In this document: positions 20,225 through 30,973 of the stretch, piece after piece
How the letters are laid out: each line of letters opens with the position of its first letter
Numbering within the stretch: position 1 is the stretch's first letter
Source: Triangularia verruculosa
Taxonomy: Eukaryota; Ascomycota; Sordariomycetes; Sordariales; Podosporaceae
DNA length: 64,000 nt
Assembly: GCA_033296885.1 (NCBI GenBank)
Contig: MU863949.1
Location: 124,001 to 188,000 of the forward strand
Direction of reading: 5' to 3'
Notes under the pieces: model-generated
What the model was told of the DNA's origin: nothing
The model's input: only the letters and a program-made list of their open reading frames with translations
The model's database searches: none
Translations under genes and position numbers: made by a program

Positions 20225-20986
20225 CTTGACCTTTTGTGTCACGCTCGATGGGGTAAAAAAAGTTGTCGACGGCAAGGTTGGTGATAATTACACCTACAAA
20301 ATTACTGACTTTTGTGCGCAAATGGAGAATAGATAAACGATGATTGAGGGCACAACTCAGGGGCCGGTACCCCCTCCATATCACAACATAATTCTTGTTG
20401 ATAGCAGGTATGGAATAGGTTGTTGAGTTGGCTGTGAAGACGGCGAATGGTTACGGATAACACACAAACAACGGGAAGAAGACCAACGGGGTGTTGTCAA
20501 TTGCCTGCGGGGGCTACGGCATAGAAATACCCGGCGTGCACAATGGACATATAGATCCATGAACCAAATTGTCACACCATCACCTGCCATCCGTCTGCAA
20601 CCTCAATCCTGATTGCACGAGAGTTCTTCCTTCTAAAAGTCCGGCATTGAGACTCACCGCGCCACGTACTGCAGGCCAAGAGCACCTCCAACAACGGGAG
20701 CTGCCCCAGAAAATCCAATACTCAAGCCCGAAATACGATTACGGGCCGTTGATGAGTGAGCTGCCCTCACTTCACCTCACCAATCATGGACGAGATCCCG
20801 AGTCCGAATACTACCACCCCTGGTGTCCAGTCTCGCCCCTCCTTGAAGGTGAGGTGAGCAAGATAATGTGATGTTACTGTGATGGCATGTGCAAATGTAA
20901 CGGTGGTCACGACAACAACAGAAGGTAACAACACATGATGAAAATGAAGAGTATTCAGATTTATTCTATCCAATAGCCAATAACTC
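20225..20986. other. Intergenic spacer
   Basis: Promoter region of the RTA1-like gene and 3' flank of the dehydrogenase gene. No coding or RNA signal seen. Confidence 0.5.
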
Positions 20987-22300
20987 TCATGGTCCCCGAC
21001 CATTGGTCTTGTCAAAGATCTGGTACACGACGGAGAAATCACGCCCTTTGCATTCGGCATCTTTGGACGCCTTCTCATACAGATCCAAAGCCTTGGTAGC
21101 CATGGTCTGCTGAAGATTTATTCTCCGAGCTGCATCTTGAGCAAGCTTCATGTCTTTCAACATGAGTTCAATGCCAAAACCGCCTTCATAGCCCCGGCTT
21201 GCTGGAGCAGTTGGAACCACACCAGGTACTGGGTTGTTCACCTCACTTGCCCAGCACTTCCCGGTGCTAGCATTGATGACATCCGCCAGTATCTTTGGCT
21301 CAAGGCCAAGCTTGACACCCAGCAACATAGCCTCGGCCGTACCGATGTTCACAATGCCAAGCAAGAGATTGTTTGCCAGTTTCGCTGCCAAGCCGGCGGT
21401 TTGAGGACCACAATGAAGCACTCGCTTCCCCATGCGAAGAAGAATTGGCTCAAGGCGATCGAGCAGGGACTTGTCAGATCCCAGCATGAACGTCAATGTA
21501 CCAGCTGCAGCTCCAACGACTCCACCTGACATTGGTGCATCAACAAAGTGCCCCTGCCCAGCAAGCTTGTCTTCCACCAGTTGGCGAACGGTGGAAGAAG
21601 TATGTGGGTCGATGGTGGATGAGTCGATAAAGAGTCGAGGCTGAGGACGAGGTGGAAGCCCGGCAATATCCTTCAGCAATGCTTCGTAAGTAGACCGGAC
21701 GTGTTGCGGCTCTGGGAGACAAGAGATGACGACATCCTAACCGGTGGACAGTCAGTAAGGTTAAAAAACATTAAAGTGTCAATGACGTTTGAAGGAAACA
21801 AAAAGTGTAGGCTTCTCAGAGGATTGGCTATTGTTGTAATTTTAAAAATCATGAATAAGGCCGGCGAACCGACCCCAACTTAGACTGTTCATGTTTGGAA
21901 CAAACTCATCATAAAAGCTGATTGTAAACGACAAGAGAAATGGCAGGAGACCTACAGCTTCTTTCGCAGCATCCGCAACACTTGTAGACACTTCCGGAGC
22001 GGCACCACCGGCCTGTTGCGTCTTCATTTCATGAGCAAGCTTTTCGGCAGCGCCCTGATTGATATCGTACAGCCGGATGGTATCGCCTGGCGGAAGTTTG
22101 GACTGAAGATTTCGTGCCATTTGATATCCCTATAGCCCCACAGTTAGCTCGATGTTGTCTTGAATAGCGAGGCGCCGAGGTAAACATACCATTCGCCCAA
22201 GCCCAATAAACACATAGTTATCCAACACACGTGGCGTGGTGGAAAAGGCTCGACGCTGCGCCAAAGCCTTCACGGGCAGCCATGCTCTTGACGTTGACAT
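20987..22300 (-). CDS. 3-hydroxyisobutyrate dehydrogenase, mitochondrial, three exons, 344 aa
   Basis: Exons are 22300-22190, 22129-21956 and 21736-20987, all joined in phase 0. The enzyme oxidises 3-hydroxyisobutyrate to methylmalonate semialdehyde with NAD+ in valine breakdown. An Arg/Ser-rich leader (MSTSRAWLPVKALAQRRAFSTTP) suggests mitochondrial import. The Rossmann motif FIGLGRMGYQMARNL follows; the splice lies between M and G. Next come DVVISCLPEPQHVRSTYE, the substrate-binding FVDAPMSGGVVGAAAGTL, and GLAAKLANNLLLGIVNIGTAEAM, which contains the catalytic Lys of the GxxxKxxNN motif. The C-terminal helix has GFGIELMLKDMKLAQDAA. The second intron is unusually long for the window (219 nt). 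All catalytic motifs are intact. Confidence 0.94.
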
Positions 22301-23437
22301 CTTGCTGAATATCGGCAGAGGGAACTGATCGCTATCTCGAAGTCGGTTTCAAGAGCATTCGAGACGGTTCAGTGTTGACTCCGGTCGAGCGGCATCGAGG
22401 TTGCAAGCCATTGCTGTAGTGAGGGGTGCTGGTGCAAGCCGAACGACAAAGCCGACCATTGCCGATCAAGGCAAGAGCTAACTCGCTGCCCAGCTCCCCT
22501 GTGCAGTGGTCATCTGGCCAAACAAAGCGGAGGTCGAACTGAGACCGTCGGTCTAGAAACAGTCTGTGGAGCGGAGCAGGCGCGTGCCGTCTCGGCATCC
22601 GGGCCGCATGCGATCAGGGCATCGGGAATTGAGGTTGCTGAACTCGAGGTTCTCGCGATCGTCGGGTGGGAGGGTTGAGTTTGGAGAGTCGGCGCAAGAT
22701 TTGGCTTTTTGTGTGCAGAATTTTGCAAAGATAAACCTGGAAGCTGGCCCAAGCGTTTTCGGCGCCGGGTGTCCCATATCTCCGCTCAGATAAACGGTGG
22801 ATAAGATCCTAGCTGGAAGGGCTTTAAGATAATCACGATACCTTAGTATGATCTTTCAGCGAAATTGGGCATATAAACGGGCAGGATGAAGAACAAGACG
22901 TGCTAGCTTCATCAAACCACATCTCGATAGAATTCAGCGCTGTAGGCTTGTATGTGAACTGGACCGGAAACTCCAAAACTCGCCGTGAAAACAAATACCT
23001 TCAATTACAATGGGTGTATGAGCATCGTTCACACCGGGTTACCTCAATTGCAAGCCCTGGATTCGCTAGGGGTTTGAACAGAGTGCGGAAGCCCGACATT
23101 TCCGAGCCCAACTAAACGATTGTCCCTCCTCCTTGCCATGCCTATTTAATCAAGTGTGATGGAAACGGCAGATGCCGTGAAGGGGTATGTATGTGCAAAA
23201 GAAGAAACAAAGACGCAACCATGTGTGAGAAAATATGAGGGAAAGATTGCCTTCCACGTATCCTCGACTGATCCTCCGGAAACTCCAGAACCCAGCCCAG
23301 AGCTAAAGTCATAGATCCTCCGACTCCCCAACAGACGTATAGTGAGCCAACAAAGATATGACAGCCATCTCAGCGAGGCAACCGAATTTTAGACACTGAG
23401 GAAAAAAAACAGGAAACAAAGACAACAAAGAACAGCA
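22301..23437. other. Intergenic spacer
   Basis: Promoter of the dehydrogenase gene and 3' UTR side of the Bqt4-like gene. Small frames occur on both strands without motif support. Nothing else seen. Confidence 0.5.
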
Positions 23438-24866
23438 TCATAGAGCATTTGCAATGTAGGGCGTGATCATTGGAAGAAGAGCACTGGAAAATATTCGTTA
23501 GCCGGTTGTTCGAAGCAATCATTATTTGTTTTGCAAACTCACCCAATCGCGCCAACGGCAACGGTTGCTGTGACACCGAAAAATGCCCTTCTGCGAATCT
23601 TCTCCTTTCGGATCTCCGCCTCGGTCTTGACCTTTTTCGCCGAACGGGACTCCGCGGCGTCCTCGTCCTCATCCTCCTCATCCTCGGCAATATCGTCAGC
23701 TTTCCGCTTCGATTTGGTAGGCTCAACAGCGGCCTCGCCATCAACTGCTTTGGTGGCAGCTTCTACCATGGCCCGAGCCTCGGCGACCATCTTGGCAGCC
23801 TCCTCCGACGAGGGGAGCTTGCCGCCGAAGATCGGAACTTCAACGTCGACCTTTGTGTGCTTCACCTGTTCACCGTCTTCATCGACCTTGATATCCTGAT
23901 CGACATGGACCCTGATCTTAGGCTCCTTGTCAGTGCCGTTCAAAACAGCCGCGGCATCTTGCTCCACGGCCTCCACCTTGACCTCGCCCTCCGCAATTTC
24001 CTCGACCTTGGCTACAGTTGTGACTGGGGCGGGGACGCTGCTGCGTTGAAAGATTTCCTCATCAGCGCCATGACCATTCACGAGGGTAGCCTGCGAATCG
24101 GCGGGCTGAGATTCGACCGCCTGGACTGGTGGTTTTGAGCCAGCCCTGCGCCGGCGGGGAGTAGCAATGGGACGCCTGGTGGAAGGGGGTGCCGTTTTCG
24201 CAGGGCTAGCTGAGCGACTGCTGCGACGCAAGCGGGAAGGAGTTGGTGGTGGGAGAACATGCTGGCCGAGGGCAGTGAACGGGGGCGGGGCCTTGGGCGC
24301 GTCCGACGAGGGGTTGAGGGCAATTTCCGTGGGGTCCAGCAGTGCGCGGATCCATGGGAGAATCTTATACTCGACAGCGAGATCGAGGGCCTGCTGGGGC
24401 GGGATCCATACATTGCCCGCAGTCTCGTTGGGGCTGGTGGTGGACTGCAACTTGATGTATTTGCGCTCCGCCTCCTCCTCCTCCAAGTTCGCATACGGAA
24501 AACTGGCCTTGAACATGCCCGTAGCAGACACGAAGCCATCACGACTGCGGCGCATGAGAAAGTAGCTGCTGGGTGACGACTTGTTCAACCCCCAGATGGG
24601 CGATACAATCCCCTTTGGAAGTGGAGCGCGCAGGTGCGCGTAATCAAACGTGTCATCGAATGGTTCGCTGGGGTCGAGGGTAAAGGCAGCCACTTTTGGC
24701 GACAATTTGGTTCTGCCGAGACGGCGGCGGCCGACAAGTTCGTTATCTAGAGATCCAAGGTGAGCGTCTATTCACGGTGTGCATCAGGAAAGCGGGTCGT
24801 ACGCGGTGGTACATCGTCAGTCATGAAATGGTTGTGACGTTGCGGGAGTTGGCGCTGGGTGGTCAT
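23438..24866 (-). CDS. Bqt4-like inner nuclear membrane protein (APSES/KilA-N-type domain plus C-terminal TM), three exons, 437 aa
   Basis: Exons are 24866-24803, 24746-23543 and 23483-23438. The short first exon (MTTQRQLPQRHNHFMTDDVPP) joins NELVGRRRLGRTKL by a 56-nt intron. The APSES-like domain spans roughly residues 25-160 (LPKGIVSPIWG, SSPSSYFLMRRSRDGFVSATGMFKASFPYA, WIPPQQALDLAVEYKI, then ALLDPTEI). A long acidic/basic disordered region follows. The last splice completes a C-terminal TM helix (AFFGVTATVAVGAIGALLPMITPYIANAL). In fission yeast Bqt4 anchors telomeres to the nuclear envelope; a domain plus tail anchor of this kind is its hallmark. Without both small exons the protein would lack its start and half of the anchor. 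Confidence 0.93.
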
Positions 24867-27052
24867 TTTGGCTGCAGAGGTTGTGTTGAGGAACTTGAGC
24901 CCTCCGGAATACTTCGATTGCAGTACGGTCGTGATTCGCAACGAGGTGTGTTGAGATGAAAGTTTGACGTGGGATCAAAGTGCGCGACAAGCGAAATCTT
25001 TTGCGCGGAGCCGCAGGGGCCTTCGTGGGAAGTCAGTCGTCCACAAGGCAACGATCTTTGTTGGGATCAGTCCAGCGACTAGCTACCGCTGACACTTTGA
25101 ATAAACAAAACAGATGAACGATGCGATCTAATGCTTCGGCGCAACACACAAAGATGGTGCGACAAGAATGACGGGTCGACAATGCGCGGTGCGGTTGAAG
25201 ATTTCCCACGCGCAATCTGTTAACCTTTCTTGGGGAAAGCGACAGATTGGTAAAATGGCCGGGGCCCCGGAAACTCCTGGAGCTCAATGTCCTCAACACC
25301 GCGACTCGACCACGGGCAAGGGGTTTAGCGTGTTGTGGGCACGGACCACATACCACTTTGGAAGTCATCAAGGTCACGGGAAGTCCAAAATCGTCGCCGA
25401 TCGAGAGTTTTGATTGGATGTTGCTATCTACACACCAGAAATCACCTTCGGGTTGCACACAATGAGGGGAACGACATGGGGGCATCCACACACACGCCGT
25501 GCTTCCGTGGGGAGACCAAACTGTCAACGAATTGCGACCTTCCAAGTTGCGAAGAAGGCATCACTGTCCAGCGAGCGTCGAACATTCGTCTGGAGTCTGT
25601 CTCCCGCTTGCTGAGAGGTCTCGCTTGAGAGGGGTTATTGTCTTCCTCCCCCTTACTGCGGCTGATCCCCGCGGCAGGCGCCGATTTCTACATGTGCTTG
25701 CAGCCTCCCTTGCACCTACTGCCTGCCTCAAAATCTGGGGAAAATTTAAACATTGTCTTGATTCCAGCTTTGTGGGCGACCTTTGCAGTTGACGAATATG
25801 TTCCATGACGCACGGACCCTAGCGCCCCTGGATTTGACGAGGCTGTCGACAAATTCGTCATGGCATGGAGGATCAACAAGCTCGGAACAAGGCTCTGTTG
25901 TTCCATCCTCGTCTCCCCCGGGTGATAATTTCTTGCGTTTTCTGTAGTGTACGGAAGCAAATCACCAGTGCTCTTTGCGATGTTGACACAGGAGGACGAA
26001 AGGAGCGGTGTGCAGCCTTGGGTGCCAGTCTTGGCTGGGCTGTCATCGGTAGCTCCTGTGGCCCAAGTGGTCTTTCGATGCATGGCAACGTCGAGGCTTG
26101 ACAGAGCACAACCTGGGAAATTCAGAAACAAAGAGCTTCGCCGGGTAAAAAGCTCAGGCACAGCTTGATATCTCCGGGCTTTGAAGCTGTTGCGTAGAGC
26201 TGCACCGAGCTTGAGACCTGGATGGCCGCTTCCGTCCTGGCACCTTGGCATGTGGACGTTTTAAGTGGGACTAACAGCATCCCCGCAACCTGTCCTCTGA
26301 TAGTGTTAGTGTCGATGCGGTCTGGAAGTTGTAACACAACCCTTGATGTCGTTTCTGGTCAGATCGCCTGTGATGGTTAATCCGTTGATGATCATGTCGA
26401 CGAAAGATGCCGGCTCTCGATGTCGGGTGCTAGGTTCCATTGAAGATGAGGTTGGGATGACATATATAGTAGCGACCTGGAGGTCGCCTCACCTCTGGGC
26501 GGCACTGCGCGACCCCTCAATCTTCGCTGTCACAGCCCTCAGTTGGACCAATTGGGCAGCTGGATTCCCAGCAGAGGTTGGGATTCTGGCCAACCAGATC
26601 CCCAAGACAGAGCCCATATCAACACAGCTGGGGCCTCTTGTGAACGACCGGCCCCCTCGTCAGGCTATTTGTTCCAGAAGTTGCGACAGTCCCGATGCTG
26701 CAGAGCTGCATGATTCAGGGCTAGATGCTTGCGGTCTCAGAGACCCCACCAAGGGGCGGCTTGGTCTCACTGGCTGGCCAAAGAAAGGATTGCCTGAGGA
26801 ACCCCTCCATCAACCACCCCTCATCCACCTTGCTCCATCAGGTCCAGCCCAAATAAATAAGCTCCCATCACCATCCTCAGCCCCTTTCCCCGGTATTCTG
26901 GTTCCCTACAGAGTAGCCTTAACTCAACGACACCCGCCCCTAATAACTAGGCTCAACGACACCGTTTGCAACTGTCACCGAGTCTCCAAGCGACCGCCGT
27001 GCCCAATCTCCACCTCAATTGCTGCTCACCGTAACTTCACATCATTATCATC
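24867..27052. other. Divergent promoter region between the Bqt4-like and RhoGDI genes
   Basis: 2.2 kb separating divergently transcribed genes. Several frames of 150-190 codons are open on the minus strand (25033-25545 and 25688-26251), but they lack family motifs and compositional contrast. Probably regulatory sequence and 5' leaders. Confidence 0.5.
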
Positions 27053-28611
27053 ATGGCTGGCCACGAAGAGGATCTCCTGCCCGAGAACAACTCGGGCTAC
27101 AAGCTCTCCCAGCCTAAGCAGAGCTTGGCTGAGTACCAAAAGATGGGTAAGTGCATGATTGCCACTTGGGACCTGCATGCAGGGAGTAAACGGGGACATC
27201 TGGGAGCATCAAAGTCGTATGTGGGATCTGGTCACCTCAGCAAGTGCTGAACGAGCATTGCTTCACTTTGAAGGGACTGTGTGATGGTGAATATTGTGGC
27301 ACGGAGACGAAGAACGGTGGAGGGAGCAAGATATAAGTGGTTTTGCTAGACCTGTTTCGAGCATCCCGGAAATCGAGTCCAATGCTCCGTCAGGCCACAG
27401 GGGCAGCTGTCGTTGATTCATTCAACGATAGCACCCGCTGATCCGTCGAATACGTTGTTGCATACCGGCCGGCTGTTGTTATCTGGGTGAGCGGTATGGT
27501 TAGCCCTGCCTGAGGCTCTCAACACTCGAAGCTCTCCTCGCCTTGCTCGACAGCACCACAGCACCCTTCCCTACCTTCCTCGAACGGCGGCTGGCTTCTT
27601 TCTCACTTTACCCATCATCCGCTGCACTTTTTTCCTTTCACACAACCGTTCCCTTACTCTCTACTCTCTCTGCCCCAAACAGTCATTTCTCAGCAAAATC
27701 ACCATGTCTTCCATTCCTAAAGTCACGTTTCTCGATAACTTGGGAGAGGAGGCTGGCCGAGAGGGCCGTGGTCGCGCCCTGAGTGGTGGCAGAGGCCCGA
27801 ACGAGGGCTTGGTTCGGACACCCCCTCGTCGCAATGCTTCTCCTTACCCCCATCACGATGCTCACGACCTGGATGAGGAGACCAGTCCCATTGGCAGCGC
27901 TCTTCAGCGCATGAAGAAGACCTATTCTACGGTCTTTTGCCTGGCCAATGCTAACAAGGCCAACTCAGACGAGAACGACGAGTCTCTCCAGCGCTACAAG
28001 GCTTCTCTTGGTCTCAGTGGCGGAAACGACCTCTCGGACCCCAACGACCCTCGTGTCTGCATCATTCAGTCGCTTACCATGGACTCTCCCGGTCGTGACC
28101 CGGTTGTCATCGACCTCTCGGCCCCCGGCAGTGTCGACAACCTCAAGAAGACTCCATTCAAGATCAAGGAGGGCGCCACCTTCACCATGAGCGCCCAGTT
28201 CAAGGTTCAGCACGAGATTCTCAGCGGTCTTCACTATGTCCAGGTCATCAAGCGCAAGGGAATCAGAATCCCCGGTGGCAAGTCTGATGAGATGATTGTA
28301 AGTCTCTTCCCACACATAATTTACGACCATCGACTTTGTTTTTCTCTTTGCTGACAAAATCGACAACAGGGCTCTTATGCTCCCAACACCGACAAGCAGC
28401 CTCTCTACACGAAGAAGTGTGAGTAGCACAGCACTGTCTTATCCACGTTGAAGTATTTGCTGACAAGCATATTAAAACAGTCCAGGAGGAGACTGCGCCC
28501 AGCGGCATGCTCGTTCGGGGCGAGTACCAAGTCAGCTCTAGCTTTGTTGACGACGACAAGAAGACCCATCTTCAGTTCGACTGGGCCTTTGAGATTGCCA
28601 AGGACTGGTAA
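27053..28611 (+). CDS. rdi1: Rho GDP-dissociation inhibitor (RhoGDI), four exons, 200 aa
   Basis: Exons are 27053-27146, 27969-28297, 28370-28418 and 28481-28611. The protein keeps prenylated Rho-family GTPases (Cdc42, Rho1, Rac) in the GDP form and extracts them from membranes. The N-terminal regulatory arm (LLPENNSGYKLSQPKQSLAEYQKM) joins DENDESLQRYKASLG across a long 822-nt intron. The immunoglobulin-like lipid-binding domain follows with FKIKEGATFTMSAQFKVQHEILSGLHYVQVIKRKGI, DEMIGSYAPN, EETAPSGMLVRGEYQVSSSFVDDDKKTHLQFDWAFEIAKDW. The length equals the family norm. Gene symbol is by analogy with yeast RDI1. The long intron contains an apparent alternative first exon (listed separately). Confidence 0.95.
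27540..27703 (+). promoter_or_regulatory. Pyrimidine-rich putative internal promoter/leader upstream of the alternative RhoGDI start
   Basis: Dense CT runs (CTTTCTCACTTTACCC, TTTTTTCCTTTCACAC, CTTACTCTCTACTCTCTC) directly precede the ATG at 27704. Filamentous-fungal promoters often carry such CT blocks just before the transcription start. Confidence 0.4.
27704..27968 (+). CDS. Putative alternative first exon of RhoGDI, 88-codon alternative N-terminus
   Basis: Within the canonical first intron an ATG in good context (AATCACCATGTC) opens a frame that runs without a stop straight into exon 2 (27969), in the RhoGDI frame. It encodes MSSIPKVTFLDNLGEEAG...SPIGSALQRMKKTYSTVFCLANANKANS before DENDESLQ. 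A pyrimidine-rich, promoter/leader-like tract precedes it (about 27540-27700). If used, it replaces the 31-residue canonical arm with 88 residues, giving a 257-aa isoform. Chance openness over 265 nt cannot be ruled out. I list it as a candidate isoform. Confidence 0.5.
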
Positions 28612-29793
28612 ACCAATGTCATTATCAGCGACAATGCTTTGCTTTTCTTTCTTCTTCCCACAGCAACTGGGCGAGCTGGTGAGGAAAGGAAGGAACGACT
28701 TTGGGAGGTTCAGGGATCCACGACTTGTGTGTGACTCGGATCCTCAGGCGCGACCGCGTCACTCTTCTTGTTTGGCAGACGCGTAATGTGGAGTTGGGGG
28801 GGGGTTGGAGTTGCAGCCACGGAAGGAGACAGCAGGGTCGGGTTTGCTCCGGTTGGCATCAGTCGTTCTTGCTTTGCGTGTGTAAAAAGTGCTTAGATGG
28901 CCTGAAGTCGTCGACTGAAAGCACGGACAATCGTCACAAATACTTTTCTCGTACTTTTTGGGGCCCTGCGAGCAGAATGCCCTTTCTAAATTAAACATCA
29001 AAATGCCGTCGCGTTTGCGCATCTTGATCTCTTTGCCTCTCTCCTGAAAAAACACCACCGATATGTATTTGTGAGCCCCTTGTCTGCAAAGTAAATGAAC
29101 TCCTGTGAGCCCCCTTTTCAGCATAGTAAACGATCACAGAACTTGGCCCCTGATATGCAGTCGGCTGGTGAACCAGTGACAACACTCTCGGCGACGACGA
29201 CGACTAAGCAGACGAGCCTCAGGACGAGTAGTAAGTGCGTAAGTTCAAAAAGGCGATTGAAGTCTGCTTCACCTCTCCTGACAACTTCTCTTTGGAGTAG
29301 CTCATCTCCTACAGCATGTCCAGGACTGATTTTCGCACCACCAAAGCTCTAAAGAAGCCACTTCTATGGTCATGATAGCTGCCCTTTTATCATACCTCTA
29401 GTAATTCTTGGTATGGAGGACTTGCACAAATAAGCAGTAAATACTGAGGGTGGGATTCTTCAGTCATCGCCTGATGCATTTGGTATCACTGGTCTCTCTC
29501 TATGTACGAGCCTTCTTCAAAACAGAAATACAAGCAACATGATCCACCACGTCCGCTTCTCATGTGGCCAGAAAACAAGTCTTCAAATAAATCTTTAGCT
29601 CCGTGACTGGGAATCTCGCCAATGCTGTCTTCCACGTTCAGCCTTTCTGTCCCCGAGATACACCCAGAAGCAAAAAAAAATGGGAAAGCCCACTCTACTC
29701 CCCTGCGCCAACGCTGTGATTTTGCCTCCTCCTGAGATATTGCTGTTCCAAAAGTCGTTGCTTCGTTTCCTCGATCTCCACAGCACTGGGGCC
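28612..29793. other. Spacer between convergent RhoGDI and Ppg1 genes
   Basis: Contains the 3' UTRs of both genes. A G-run with GTTGGGGGGGGGTTGG occurs at about 28794-28808. No gene recognised. Confidence 0.5.
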
Positions 29794-30973
29794 TTATAAG
29801 AAGTAATCCGGTAGCTGCCCCTGCTCACCCATCTTATCCTGCCCCATCTGCATGTCCTTGACTTGATCATTTTCCGGCGCCGCTTCAAAGACATTAAACA
29901 TTCTCTCCCCATTCTCCCCCACCTCTAGCACGCTCGCCATGTTCCCGCATCGGTAGCAGTAATTTGGCGCGCTCCACACTGTCGACAGCTGGTTGTCAAA
30001 CAGCGTCTGGTACCCCTCCTGACACAGCTGATGGGCTCGAAGGATGTGGTCCATTTTGTTGACTTCCAAGAATTTTTTGACGACTTGTGAGCCAAAGGTG
30101 TAGCCTGCACCGCGGGGTGAGAGGGAGAACTCGTCGCGCTCGGGATCGGGGTCGGACCAGACAAGATCAGCCATAGGGCCTTCGTGGGGGATTTCGCGGA
30201 AGCGGTCTATTATCTTGATTTGATCGATGGAGTGGATTGACGGGGACAGGCCTGCCAGAAGGATCTGTTAGAGACGGGAAAGTGTGCGAGAAGAGAAGAA
30301 GTCAGGCCAAACTAACCGCCGTGGACGCAGAATATCCTGTCATCAATCACCACGCTCAATGTCAGATAGTCAAACATATCTGTAAAGTGGTGCCAGACAT
30401 TGGCGTTGCCATATTTCCTCGAACATTCGGTGTAGAACCCATAAGATTGTGTCACGCCACGGGACTCGTGATTGCCCCTAATAAGATGCAACCGGTTGGG
30501 GTACCGAAGCTTCAAGCACACGAGCAGCGAGATGGTCTCGACGGAGAACATGCCGCGGTCGACATAATCGCCCAGAAATAGATAGTTGGTGTCGGGGCAG
30601 AAGCCACCGATGCGGAAAATCTCAATGAGATCGTAGAACTGGCCGTGGATATCGCCGACGACCGTTACTGGGGCTTTAACGTGGACGACATTGGACTCCC
30701 GCATGAGGAGCTCTTTCGTTTTGGCGCATATCGCTTCGATAACCGACTCGGCGAGTAGTTCCTTTTTGTAGAGGCGGGAGATGCATTCGTCGAGGTCGAC
30801 GGAAGCTATAAGGGTCGACGGTCAGTGGCTGTGGAAGGAGTATGGATGGCGGGGCATATTGCTGCTGCTTTGCGCTGCGCCGACCGGGGGCCGCTTTGCG
30901 ATGTTGCTTGCTTGTCTGGGTGCGGGCATGACGTTTTGGTACGGGAAACAGACTTACAAGGGAGGCCTGGCAT
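29794..30973 (-). CDS. ppg1: PP2A-like Ser/Thr protein phosphatase catalytic subunit, Ppg1 type, three exons, 320 aa
   Basis: A tiny first exon (30973-30958, MPGLP) is followed by a 152-nt intron, then exons 30805-30317 and 30251-29794. The three metallophosphatase signatures are intact: GDIHGQFYDL, GDYVDRG and RGNHESR, plus the later HGGLSPS, WSDPDP, SPRGAGYTFG, RAHQ and SAPNYCYRCGN. Segments such as RESNVVHVKAPVTVVGDIHGQ, FDYLTLSVVIDDRIFCVHGG and SIHSIDQIKIIDRFREIPHEGPMADLVW match Ppg1 rather than canonical PP2A, PP4 or PP6. The C-terminus ends DYFL, the carboxymethylation signal of the PP2A group, after a Met/Gln-rich extension. In yeast Ppg1 acts with a STRIPAK-like complex. The first exon is small but its splice phase fits exactly. 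Confidence 0.93.

Noticed and set aside
25033..26251. Minus-strand frames of 170 and 187 codons between bqt4-like and RhoGDI
   Set aside because: No family motif, no consistent codon pattern, and overlapping frames are open on the other strand. Most likely chance in GC-balanced promoter DNA.
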